Under the pieces are notes generated by a model that was given only the letters and a program-made list of their open reading frames with translations, did not search any database and was not told where the DNA came from. Shown here in pieces: positions 39,549-56,448 of a stretch of 64,000 nucleotides of DNA (position 1 is its first letter; every line of letters starts with the position of its first letter). Made by a program: the position numbers and the translations under genes. Source of the DNA: Scylla paramamosain (taxonomy: Eukaryota; Arthropoda; Malacostraca; Decapoda; Portunidae); assembly GCF_035594125.1 (NCBI RefSeq), contig NC_087178.1:9475001-9539000 (forward strand), read 5' to 3'.

Positions 39549-40543
39549 CATAAGAACATAAGAAATAAGTAAATCTGCAAGAAGGCATCAGGCCTACACG
39601 TGGAAGTACTTGTATGAAATATGCCTACGTATTTCCACCTATCATCCCCATCTATAAATGTGCAATTTTCTCTTACAGTGCCAAATGCCTCAGCACTAAC
39701 AGCTTGATTACTAAGTCCGTTCCAATCATCTACTACTGTATTTGAAAACCAATTCCTTCCTGTTTCCTTTTTGAACATCAAGTTTTCAGGCTCAAGCCTA
39801 AAAACTTAGTGTTCTATTTTTATTGTCCTATCATGGTTACAGATTCTAAGAATTTTCCTTATGTTCCCCTTGTTATAACCCATATACCTCTTAAAGACTT
39901 CTATCAGGTCCACTCTTAACCTACGTCTCTCTAAAGAATGTAAATTTAACAGCTTGAATCTCGCTTCGTAAGGAATACTCCTCATCCCCTGTATCCTTTT
40001 AGTCATTCTCCTTTGAAGTGATTCTAATAGACCTTTATCCTTCCTGTGATGTGGTGACCAGAATAGGACAGCGTAGTCTAGATGAAGTCTGACCAGCGCT
40101 AAATGTAACTTTAATATTACTTCGGGAGTTTTACTTTTAGCACTCCTGAAAATGAATCATAATACACTATTTGCTTTGTTTCTGGCCTCTTTGCATTGCT
40201 TTCTTAGACGGAGTTCAGAGCTAACTTTAAATCTCATATCTTTTTCTTACCCTGAACCTACCAGAACTTGGTTGTTCATTGTGTAACTAATGTGTGGGTT
40301 TCTTCTACTTACGCTAAGTGCTTTGCATTTCTTGATATTAAACTGCATTTGCCATCTGTCTGTCCATTCGTTCATCCTATCCAAATCTGCCTGCAAGGTG
40401 ATGGTATGCGATTCTGACCTAATTAATCTACATACTCTCGTGTCATCCGCAAATTTACTAACAGCACTACTAATTCCACTATCCAAGTCACTGACATATA
40501 TTACAAAGAACATCGGCCCTAATACTAATAATCCCTTTATCAC
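39549..40543 (-). pseudogene. CR1-like reverse transcriptase, fragmented
   Basis: Minus-strand pieces in several frames. 40543-40247: RT palm with FADDTRVCRLIRSES and DRMNEWTDRWQMQFN. 40006-39806: MTKRIQGMRSIPYEARFKLL, LHSLERRRLRVDLIEVFK. 39781-39549: C-terminal NWFSNTVVDDWNGLSNQAVS. Frameshifts separate them. Without the Harbinger insertions the palm-to-C-terminus order is contiguous, which confirms how copy 1 was split. No product is expected. Confidence 0.86.
40204..40230. other. paralogous empty site for both Harbinger insertions
   Basis: Here TTA (40204-40206) and TAA (40228-40230) occur once each in the LINE sequence that in copy 1 carries the two elements. This defines both insertion points and duplications exactly. 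Confidence 0.93.
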
Positions 40544-41217
40544 CCCACTAATTACTTGACCCCACTCGGATTTAGAGCCGTTTATTACAACACTCTGTCG
40601 CCTGCCGCTTGGCCATGACCTTATCCAGATTACTTATAACCTTTTTCCAACTCTTAAATACTCTGGAATATATTTCATCTGGTCCTGGTGACTTGAACTT
40701 TTCAGCTTATCTACTCCTGTTCCACTATCTCTTTAGTTATGGTAATATCTGTCAGCTTCTCATTCTCTTCTACTCTAAATATCTTCTCACTATTCGGCAA
40801 ATTCTGCATGTTTTCCTGGGCAAAGACAGTTAAAAAATACTCGTTCACAATTTTACTAATCTCCTCTCAACAATTAAGCAGGTCCCATTCTGTTGTCTTC
40901 AAGGAACTATTGTTTCTCTATTCTTCGTCTTATATGCCTGATAAAATCCCTTGAGGTCCATCTTCGCTTGGCTGGCTACCTTTAATTCATAACTATTTCT
41001 AGCTTTCCTTGTTAAACTCCTGACTTTTCTAATTCATTATATTATGGCCTTAAAACCACTTCCCCTGTCTTTAATCTCATATATACTTCTCTTTCGCCCT
41101 ATGTAGTGTTTTAACCTCAGTCATCCATTTAGGACCATTTTTTTGTGATCCTATTCTTCTCTAAGTGATGTTCCCTAACTGTCCTGAATGTAATTTATCA
41201 ACGAAATATTTATTTCG

Positions 41218-44120
41218 CTTCTCCATAAAGGGTGTTTTGCTTGGGTTTTAGCGTTTCTGTACATAAGAACCTATAAAACACGTTTTTAGTAATGTTGTTT
41301 TGTATTCCTTTATAGAGCGCTTTCCATGCTTTTTTTTAGCGTTTTGGTGTCTAACACGTTCAAAAACACTGAAAATACACGTTGATGATAATGTCGTTTC
41401 GTTTCCCGATAAAGGGGGCTTCCAATGTATTTTGACTTTTGGTACTTAACAATATGAAAAAAGTTTAAGTAAAAGTTTTCGGTAGAGTTGTTTTTCCATA
41501 TAAAGTGCTAACCACGTGTTTTTGAGTTTTGGTACCTAAAAAGTTCAAAATCTCTCATAATACACTTTTCTCGTAATGTCCTTTCTTTTCTCCATGTAGG
41601 ATGCTTTGCGTGTAATTTGGCATTTTTATACTTAAGAAGCGCAAAAACAATCAAAATACAAGTTTTTGGTAATGTTATTCTGTTTCTCCGTAAAGGTTGT
41701 TTTCCATGCGTTTCAGCGATTTCGCACGTAAGAAGGTCAAAAACACTCTAAAGATACTTTCTTGGTAATGTTATTTTATATTGCCAAATAGGGTGCTTTC
41801 AATGCTTTTTAGCATTTTGATTCCTAACACTCAAGTTTCCTGTAATATAGTTTTGCTTCTTCATATAGAGATCTGCATGCATTATGATGTTTTGCTACAT
41901 AATATGAGAAACGCTCAAAATAAAGGTTTCAGGTAATGTTGTTCTTTTTCTCTATATAGGGTGCTATTCATGCGTTTTAGCGTTTTGGTACTTAGGAAGC
42001 TCAAAAGCACTAATAAAACTTTTTTCTCCTAATGTCTTTCTATTTTCCCATATAGAATGCTTCGTATGTATTTTGACGTTTTGGTACATAACAAGGTAAA
42101 AAAAAAAATAAATAAAAACACGTTTTTGGTGATGTTCTGTTTCTCTATTAAGAAATATAGGATATATTCAATTTTCATTCAAGCGGTTTAGTGTTTGGTA
42201 CCTAAGAGACTGAAAACACTGACAATGCACGTTTCTCGTAATGTTCTATCGTTTCCCCATACAGGGTGCTTTACATGCATTTTTAATATGATGTACGTAA
42301 CAGTCTCAAAAAGACTCAAAATACACGTTTTTGATAAGGTTTTTCTATTTGGTAAGGTTATTCGTGTTTGTTGCACGTGTTTTAGCGTTTTGGTACGTAA
42401 AAAGTTTAAAACACTTAAAAGACATGCTTATTATTTTGCATTTCTATATAAGGTGCTTTCTATGCTATTTAGCATTTATGTGAAAAACACATAAAAACAC
42501 ATTTCTTACATTATTGTTAAATTTTCTCGTATAGCGAGCAAGCATTATGGTGTTTTGCTACCTGACAATGTGAAAAACATTCAAATTACACGATTTTGGT
42601 AATTTGTTTCTTTCTCCATACAGTGTGCTACTCATTTATTTTAGTGTTTTGGTACCTAAGAAGCTAGAAAAAATAATACACGTTTTTTGTTATGTCCTTT
42701 CATTTCCTCATATAGGGTCTTTTTGGTGCTTTGGTACCTAACAGGGTGTTTGCATGTATTTTGACATTTTAGTTCGTAAGAACCTAAAAAAAAAAAACAC
42801 TCCAAAGACACGTTTTAGTAAAGTTGTTTTGTATTCCCCTATAGGGTGATTTCGTTGCTTCTTACTGATTTGCTGCCTAACACGCTCAAAAAAATAACAA
42901 AAGACAAGTTTCTAGTGATTTCGTTTCGTTTCTTCATATAGGTTGCTTTACATGCATGTTGGCGTTTTGGTAATTATCAATGTAAAAAAAATACACGTTT
43001 TTGGTAAGGTTGTTTTTTTTTTTCTTCAGAGGACTATTGAAGCTTTTTACTGATTTGGTACTTAAAAAAGTAATAAAAAAAAATAACATAACAAACGTTT
43101 CTCGTAATGTCCTTTCATTTTCATATGCAGGGTGTTTTGTTTGATGATAGGCGATTTTGTACATAATACGCTCAAAGACACTCAAAATACACGTTTTTGG
43201 TAAATGCATTCTGTTTCTCTATATAGGGTATTTTCATGCGTTTTTAATGTCGTTTCATATATCTATTTCTCCATATAGGGTGTTATTCATGCGTTTTACC
43301 CTTTTGATACTAAGAAGGTCAAAAACACTCATAATACACGTTTCTCGTAATGACTTCATTTTTCCCATATAGGGTATTTTCGATTCATTTAGGCGTTTTT
43401 TACGTAACAATCTTACAAAACACTCAAAATACTTGTTTTTGGTAATGTTATTCTGTTTCTCCATAAAGGATGTTTTCTATGTTTTTTTTTTTTTTTTCGT
43501 TTTGGTACGTAGGACACTCAAAAGAAACGTTTTCTTAATGTTGTTTTGTATTCCCATATCAGGTGATTTGTATGCTTTTTAGCATTTTTGTGCCTAACAC
43601 GCTGAAGAACACATTTTAGATACGTTTCTGAAATCTCGTTTCCTTTCCCCAAATAGGGGGCTTTACATGCATTATGGCGTTTTGATTCATAACAATGTGA
43701 AAACGCTGAAAATTTACGTTTTTGGTAATGTTATTTCATATAGAGTGTTATTCATGCATTTTAGCGACTTCGTATCTAATAAGTAAAAAAAAAAACCCAC
43801 CAATAGTACACATTTTAATAACGTCTTTTCATTTTCCCATTTAAGATATTATATATGAATTTTGGCGTTTTTCTACTTAACTAACTCAGAAACACTCGAA
43901 ATATTTGTTTTTGATATTATTTCTCCGTTTTTTTTTTTTCATGCGATTTAGCGTTTCGGTACGTAAGAAAGTAAAAAATAATGAAAACACACGTTTATGG
44001 TAAAGTTGTTTTGTTTTCCTTTATAGGGTGCTCTCCATGCTTTTTAGCGTTTTGGTGCCTAAGCACGCCAATAAACATTCCAAAGGCACTTTTCTGGAAA
44101 TCGCGTTTCCTTTCCTCATA
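41218..44120 (+). repeat. satellite block 10, forward, pentamer type
   Basis: A-type monomer starts at about 41221 and 41686 give a 465-bp period, with B-E between them in order. From about 42737 on it is duplicated at 55010. No gene is visible. Confidence 0.87.
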
Positions 44121-44575
44121 TAGGGTACAAAAACATGTATTAGTAGTGTTTTCGAAAACGCCAAAGTGCATGCAAAGTAAGCTATACGGGAGAAACAAAA
44201 CGTGTCTTTTGAATGTTTTCAGCTGTTTACGTACCAAAACACTAAAATGCAGGGAAAAGAAACTTCATGGAGAAACAAAATATTATTGCCAAAAACGTGT
44301 ATTTTAAGCTTATTACGTACCAACACGCAAAAATTCATCCATTTAATTTTATTTCGGTGCTTTTCAACGTTAGCACCAAAACTCTAAAGAGCATGGAAGA
44401 CGCTCTATATAGAAATCAAAACAACATTATCAAAATAGTGTCTTTTGAGTGTTTTTGAGCTTCTTACGTTCCAAAATGCTAAAACGATAAATAGCCTTTA
44501 TCGGGAGACATTACCAAAAACGCATGATTTAAGCGTTTTCCAGCTTTTTAGAAACCAAAACGCCTTAATATATGT
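44121..44575 (-). repeat. satellite block 11, short reverse segment
   Basis: About five reverse monomers between two switches (about 44126 and 44575). The second switch is mirrored at about 58145. Confidence 0.83.
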
Positions 44576-49345
<4,770 letters not shown>

Positions 49346-49900
49346 CAGGCGCGCGGTGCAACAACGACGTAACCGTAAAATTTGAGATTTCGTGTTTTTG
49401 CCTGCTCCGTGTGGTAGAAGGGTGTAAAAGTCTCGTGGTGATGTCGGCCAAGTCATATTCGACCATCTAAGCACCTGTACTAAGGCTCAAAGTCGAGCGT
49501 AGTGCGGAGAAATAACGTGCCGGTAATGAGTAAGTTTTATTTTTTACGCTCGGAAAAAAATTCATAAAAAATTTATTTATGTACCAATCTTCATGAAACT
49601 TTCACCTAATACTATGTGTAATAGGCTCTAACACATTATTAACAAATGAAAACAATATCGGGAAAAAAAATTATTACCTACGGTATACGCGTTAATTAAC
49701 GCGTAAGTCATCCACCCAAAATCGTCACCTATCACTTCGAAACCTACATCCCCAAAAAGAACTACCCAAGACCTTTCAAATGATGTATAATACTTACTTA
49801 TTTAAGGGTATCCTATTGTGCGCAATCAGTGTTTAACTTTGAGCGCGTTTTTCTCGAAACTTCCATTTCTCGGTTACGTCGTTGTTGCACCGCGCGCCTG
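49346..49900. mobile_element. 555-bp TIR element of unassigned superfamily
   Basis: Perfect 30-bp inverted repeats beginning CAGGCGCGCGGTGCAACAAC, at 49346-49375 and 49871-49900, with weaker pairing further in. It splits a satellite monomer that elsewhere reads TTTTTATAGATAACATGATC; the flanks here are TATAGAA and AGATAACACG, so the target duplication is about 3-4 bp (AGA or AGAA/AGAT) and not exact. The interior has no frame above 60 codons, so it is non-autonomous. A perfect 20-bp palindrome lies at 49686-49705. Confidence 0.9.
49686..49705. repeat. perfect 20-bp palindrome inside the TIR element
   Basis: TACGCGTTAATTAACGCGTA equals its own reverse complement. It lies about two thirds of the way into the element. 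Function unknown. Confidence 0.9.
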
Positions 49901-52900
49901 AGATAACACGATCAAAAACACTCAAAATTTTATTCTGTTTCTCCATAAAGTTTGTTTTACATGCGTTTTAGCGGTTTAGTATATAAGGAGCTCAAAAACA
50001 CTTAAAGGCATGTTCTTGATAAAAATTGGTTTTATTCAAATGTAATGTGATTGCCCTGCTTTTTAGTGCTTTATTGCCTATCAGGCTCAAAAACACTCAA
50101 AAGACATTATTCTGGTAATGTCATTTTTTTCTCACATAAAGCTGGTTTCGCATGCAATTTGGGGTTTTGGTAACTAAGAATGTGAAAAGCTCTCAAAATA
50201 CACGCATTTAGTAAGGTTGTTCTGTTTCTCAATTAGGAATGTTATTCATGAGTTTCAGCATTTTGGTATCTAGGAAACTTCTCCATATCCACATGTTTTT
50301 GCGTTCTTTGCCTTTTGGTTCTTTTGAACTATAAAACACTCATTATACACTTTTCATGCAATGTCCTTTTATTTCCTAATATAGAGTGCTTTGCATCAAT
50401 TTTCATGTTATTTGTAGGTAACAAGCTCAGAAAAACTCAAAATATACCTTTTTGGTAATGTTTTTCTATTTTTTTTTATATTGGTTGGTTTGCATCCGTT
50501 TTACCGTTTTTCTACGTAAAACGCTGAGAAGACACGTTTTCAGTAATTTTGTTTTGAACTCCCATATAGAGTGAGTTCCTTATTTATTTATCGTTTTGGT
50601 TCCTAACATTCTGAAAAAAACACTCAAAACACAGATTTCTCTTAAGGTCGTTTAATTTCCTCATATAGGAGGCTTTGCATGCAATTTAGGGTTTGGTATA
50701 TAACAGTCCGAAAAAAAAGCTAAAATTAACTTTTTTGATAATTTTCTTGTATCATATAATAGTCCTGAATTTTCCCAGAATTTTGGCATCTCGGTACATA
50801 TGAAGATGAATAACAAAAAAAAAAAAAAAATTCTATTTTTTTCATTTTCTTACTTTTTTTTTCTAAATAAAGAGTCTTATTTATGCGTTTTAGCTTTTTT
50901 GGTACTTAAAGAACTTAAAAACACTTATAATACACATTTCTCGTAGTGTCCTTTCGTTTCGCAAACATAAGGTTCTTTGCATGTATTTGAGCGTTTTTAT
51001 AGATAACATGATCAAAAACACTCAAAATATATGTTTTTGGTAATCTTATTTTGTTTCTCCATAAAAGGTGTTTTGCATGCGTTTTAGCGTATTGGTATGT
51101 AATGAGCTAAAAACACTTAAAGGCAAGTTCTTGGTAAAAGTTGTTTTTATTCCCATGTAATGTGATTGCCCTGTTTTTTAGTGCTTTATTGCCTAACACG
51201 CTCAAAAACACTCAAAAGACACTTTTCTGGTAATATCATTTGTTTTCCCACATAAAGGTAGTTTTGCATGGAATTTGGGGTTTTGGTAACTAAGAATGTG
51301 AAAAAAACTCAAAACACAGGCATTTAGTAAGGTTGTTCTATTTCTTAATTAAAAGTGTTATTCATGATTTTCAGCATTTTGATATGTAAGAAACTTTTCT
51401 AATACACACATTTGCTAAAGTATTTCTGTTTCAAATTTAAAAGTGTTATTCATGAGTTTCAACTTTTTGGTATGTCAAAAACTTCTTTATGTACACGAGT
51501 TTTGAGTTTTTTACCTTGTGGTTCTTGTTAAACTATAAAACACTAATTATACACGTTTCTCGTAATGTTCTTTTCTTTCCTAATATAGAGTGTTTTCCAT
51601 CCATTTTTGCATTTTTTGTAGGTAACAAACTCAAAAACACATCAAAATATATCTTTTTGGTAATGTTATTCTATTTCTTTATATTGGTTGGTTTACATCC
51701 GTTTTAGCGTTTTTCTTCCTAAATCACTGAAAGACACGTTTTCAGTAATATTTTTGAAATTGCTAAAAAACACTCAAAAGACAGGTTTCTGGTAAAGTCG
51801 TGTAATTTCCCCATATAGGAGGATTTTCCTGCACTTCAAGGTTTGTACATAACTCCGGAAAAAAGCTAAAATTATTTTTTTATGATGATTTTTTTTTTTT
51901 TTTTATAAAATTTCCATGAATTTTGCCAGAATTTTGGCATCTCGGTACCTATGAAGATGAATAACAAAAAAAAAAATTCTCTATAAAGAGTGTTATTTCT
52001 GGGTTTTAGCTTTTTGGTACTTAAGGAACTTAAAAACACTCATAATACACGATTTTCGTAATGTCCTTTTGTTATACAAACATAGGGTTCTCTACATGTA
52101 TTTAAGCGTTTTTATAGGTTACTTTGATCAAAAACAATCAAAATACATGTTTTTCGTAATGTTATTCTGTTTTTCCATAAAGGGTGTTTTGAATGCGTTT
52201 TAGCGATTTGGTATGTAAGGAGTTAAAAAACACTTAAAGGCAAGTTCTTCGTAAAAGTTGATTTTATTCCCATGTAATGTGATTGTTCTGTTTTTTAGTG
52301 CTTTGTTGCATATCACGCTCAAAAAAACTAAAAAGACACTTTTTTGGTAGTCATTTTTTTTCCCACATGAAGGTAGTTTCGCATGTAATTTGGCATTTTC
52401 GTAACTAAGAATGTGAAAAACACTTAAAATACACAATTTGGTAAGGTAGTTTTGTTTATCGATTAAAAGTGTTATTCTTGCATTTCATCTTTTTTTTTTT
52501 CTATGTAGGAAATTTCTCTATATACACAAGTTTTTGCGTTTATTGCCTTGTGGTTCTTTTAAAACTATAAAACACTCATTATACACGTTTCTCGTAATGT
52601 CCTTTTGTTTCCTAATATAGAGTGCTTTACATTCATTTTTGCATTTTTTTGTAGGTAAAAAGCTCCAAAACACTCAAAATATATCTTTTTGGTAATGTTA
52701 TTCTATTTCTTCATATAGGTTGGTTTGCATCCGCTTTAGCGTTTTTCTACGTAAAACACTGAAAAGACACGTTTTCAGTAATTTTCAGTTTTCAGTAATT
52801 AACTTCCATATTATTTATCGTTTTGGTGCCTAACATGCTGAAAAAACACTGAAAAGACAGGTTTCTGGTAAAGTCGTTTAACTTCCCTATATAGGTGGCT

Positions 52901-53462
52901 TTGCATGCACTTTAGGGTTTGGTACATAACAATCCGAAAAAAAAGCTATAATTAACTTTTTTGGTAATGTTCTTTTTTCCACATAAATTCCCTGAATTTT
53001 AGCAGAATTTTGGCATCACGGTACCTATAAGGATGAATAACAAAAAAAAAAAAAAATCCTATTTTTTATTTTTTTTGTTTATTATTTATTTATTTATTTT
53101 TTTGTAAATAAAGAGTGTTATTTGTGGGTTTTAGCTTTTAGGTACTGAAAGAACTTAAAAAAAACACTCATAATACACGTTTCTCGTAATGTCCTTTCGT
53201 TTCCCAAACATAAGGTTCTTTGCATGTATTTAAGCGTTTTTATAGATAACATGATCAAAAACACTCAAAATACATGTATTTGGTAATATTATTCTGTTTC
53301 TCTATAAAATGTATTTTGCATGCGTTTTAGCGTTTTCGTATGTAAGGAGCTCAAAAACATTTAAAGGCAAGTTCTTGGTAAAATTTGGTTTTATTCCCAT
53401 GTAATGTGATTGCCCTTCCTTTTAGTGCTTTATTGCGTAACACGTTCAAAAACACTCAAAAG
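49901..53462 (+). repeat. satellite block 14, forward, 11-mer type
   Basis: Landmarks at about 50785, 51936 and 53012 (intervals 1151 and 1076). The interval 49133-50785 is 1652, which becomes 1097 without the 555-bp TIR element. No gene is visible. Confidence 0.88.
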
Positions 53463-54990
53463 ACATGCAAGGCCTCGCATATGAGGAAATTGAAGACATT
53501 ACTAGAAATCTGTCTTTTGAGTGTTTTTCATCATGTTAGGCACCAAAACGATAAATAATAAGGAACTCACTCTATGTGGGAATCCAAAAGAAAATTACTG
53601 AAAACCTGTCTTCTCAGTGTTTTACGTAGAAAAACGCTAAAACTGATGCAAACCAACCAATATCAAGAAGCAAAAAAACATTACCAAAAATGTATATATT
53701 GAGTGTTTTTGAGCTTGTTACCTACAAAGAAACGCAAAAATTGATACAAAGCACTCTATATTGGGAAACAAAGGGACATTGCGAGAAAAGTGTATAATGA
53801 ATGTTTTATAGTTCAAAAAAACCATAAGGCAAAAAACGCAAAAGCTCGTGTATATAGAGAAGTTTCCTAGATACCAAAATGCTGCAACTCATGAATAACA
53901 CTCTTAATTGAGAAACAGAACAACCTTACTGAATGCGTGTCAAAAACACAAAAAAAAGGCAAGTTCTTCGTAAAAGTTGGTTTTATTCCCATGTAATATG
54001 ATTGCCCTGCTTTATTGCCTAACACGCTCAAAAACACTCAAAGACACTTTTCTGGTAATATCATTTTTTCCCACATAAAGCTAGTTTCGCATGGAATTTG
54101 GGGTTTTGGTAACTAAGAATGTAAAAAAACACTTAAAATACATGCATTTAGTAAGGTTGCTCTGTTTCTTGATTAAGAGTGTTATTCATGAGTTTCAGCA
54201 TTTTGGTATCTTAGAAACTTCTCCACACAGACGAGTTTTTGCGTTTTTTGCCTTGTGATTCTGGTGAAACTATAAAACACTCATTATACACGTTTCTCGT
54301 GATGTCCTTTTTTTTTTTTCCTAATATACTCGTACAGTGCTTTGCATCCATTTTTGCGTTTTTTTTTTTTTCATGTAACAAGCTCAAAAACACACAAAAT
54401 ATACTTTTCTGGTAATGTTATTCTATTTTTTCATATTGGTTGGTTTGCATCCGTTTTAGCATTTTTCTACGTAAATCTTTTAAAAGACACGTTTTCAGTA
54501 ATTTTGTTTTGGATGTCTATATAGAGTGACTTTCATATTATCTATCGTTTTGGTGCCTAACATGCGGAAAAACACTCAAAAGACAGGTTTCTTGTAAAGT
54601 CGTTAAATTTTCCCAAATAGGTGGCTTTGCATACACTTTATGGTTTGGTACATAACTCCGAAAAATAGGTAAAATTAACTTTTTCGATAATGTTCTTTTT
54701 TCCACTTAATTTCCCTGAATTTTTGCAGAATTTTGGCATATTGGTACCTATGAACATCAATAAAAAAATAAAAATGCTATTTTTTTATTTATTTATTTTT
54801 TTTCTTTATAAAGAGTGTTATTTGTAGGTTTTAACGTTTTGGTACTTAAGGAACTTAAAAACATTCATAATACACATTTCTCGTAATGTCCTTTCGTTTC
54901 CCAAATATAGGGATCTTTGCATGTATTTAAGCGTTTTTTACAGGTAACATGATAAAAAAACACTCAAAAACACTTACTTTTGTTAATGTT
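51168..54990 (+). repeat. left arm of an inverted duplication at the right end of the window
   Basis: Pairs with about 60180-64000. Specific evidence: the 478-bp reversed segment 53463-53940 is mirrored by 61228-61700 with the same unusual joins, and the variant CTTCAAGGTTTGTACATAAC (about 51836) is mirrored at about 63345. Edges are approximate because the right arm has its own indels and runs off the window. Confidence 0.7.
53463..53940 (-). repeat. satellite block 15, short reverse segment
   Basis: The left join reads AAAGACATGCAAGGCCTCGC and the right join CTGAATGCGTGTCAAAAACA. The content is about five reverse 11-mer-type monomers. Confidence 0.85.
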
Positions 54991-55009
54991 ATTCTGCTTC
55001 TCCATAAAG
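53941..55009 (+). repeat. satellite block 16, forward, 11-mer type
   Basis: Landmark at about 54735. It ends at 55010, where the duplicated pentamer-type segment begins with TGTATTTTGACATTTTA. No gene is visible. Confidence 0.86.
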
Positions 55010-56448
55010 GAGTGTATTTTGACATTTTACTTCGTAAGAACCTAAAAAAACACTCTAAAGAGACGTTTTAGTAGTTTTGTATTCCCCTATAGGGTGATTT
55101 CGTTGCTTCTTACTGATTTGGTGCCGAACACGCTCAAAAAATAACAAAAGACAAGTTTCTAGTGATTTCGTTTCATTTCTTCATATAGGTTGCTTTACAT
55201 GCATGTTGGCATTTTGGTAATTATCAATGTAAAAAAATACACGTTTTTGGTAAGTTTGTTCTTTTTCTTCAGAGCACTACTGAAGCTTTTTACTGATTTG
55301 GTACTTAAGAGAGTAATAATAAAAAAAAAACATAACAAACGTTTCTCGTAATGTCCTTTCAATTCCATATGCAGGGTGTTTTGTTTGATGATAGGCGATT
55401 TTGTACATAACAAGCTCAAAAACACTCAAAATACACATTTTCGGTAAATGTATTGTTTCTCCATATAGGGTATTTTCATGCGTTTTTAATGTTTCATATA
55501 TCTATATATGGGTCTTTGCATGCATTTTGGCTTTTTGGTAACTAACAATGTCATAACACTCAAAATGCACGATTTTTTTTTTTTTTTGGCAATATTGTTC
55601 TTTTTCTCCATATAGAGCGTTATTCATGCGTTTTACCCTTTTGATACTAAGAAGGTCGAAAACACTCATAATACACATTTCTCGTAATGTCTTTTCATTT
55701 TTCCTATATAGGGTATTTTCGATTCATTTAGGCGTTTTTTTTACGTAACAATCTTATAAAACATTAAAAATACTTGTTTTTGGTAATGTTATTCTGTTTC
55801 TCCATAAAGGATGTTTTTTTTTTTTTTTATCGTTTTGGTACGTAGGACACTCAAAAGAAACGTTTTCTTTATGTTGTTTTGTATTCCCATATCAGGTGAT
55901 TTGTTTGCTTTTTAGCATTTTTGTGCCTAACACGCTGAAGAACACATTTTAGACACGTTTCTGAAATCTCGTTTCCTTTCCTCAAATAGGGGGCTTTACA
56001 TGCATTATGGCGTTTTCATTCATAACAATGTGATAACACTGAAAATATACGTTTTTGGTAATGTTATTTCATATAGAGTGTTATCCATGCATTTTAGCGA
56101 CTTCGTACCTAATAAGTAAAAAAAAAAACACCAATAGTACACATTTTAGTAACGTCTTTTCATTTTCCTATTTAAGATACTATATATGCATTTTTAACCC
56201 AAAAACACTCGAAATATTTGTTTTTGATAATATAATTTCTCCATGTTTTTTTTTTTTTTCATGCCATTTAGCGTTTCGGTAGGTAAGAAACTCAAAAACA
56301 CTGAAAACAGACGTTTTGGTTAAGTTGTTTTGTTTTCCTTTATAGGGTGCTTTCCATGCATTTTAGCGTTTTGGTGCCTAGCGCGCCAATAAACATTCAA
56401 AAGGCACTTTTCTGGAAATCGCGTTTCCTTTTCTCATTTAGGGTACAA
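55010..56448 (+). repeat. satellite block 17, forward, pentamer type (direct copy of 42737-44120)
   Basis: Aligns monomer for monomer with 42737-44120, with small indels. One extra C-like monomer near 55505-55600 is absent from the other copy. No gene is visible. Confidence 0.84.

Larger units (their letters stand above)
39541..41217 (-). mobile_element. CR1-like LINE copy 2 (paralogue of 14974-21608)
   Basis: Same 3' octamer tail (CATAAGAA repeats on the plus strand, 39541-39570), same 5' truncation point and same satellite flanks as copy 1, so the two copies come from duplication of a block and not from two retropositions. It lacks both Harbinger insertions and has a ~185-bp deletion near 40625 relative to copy 1 (copy-1 positions about 20835-21020). 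Confidence 0.9.
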
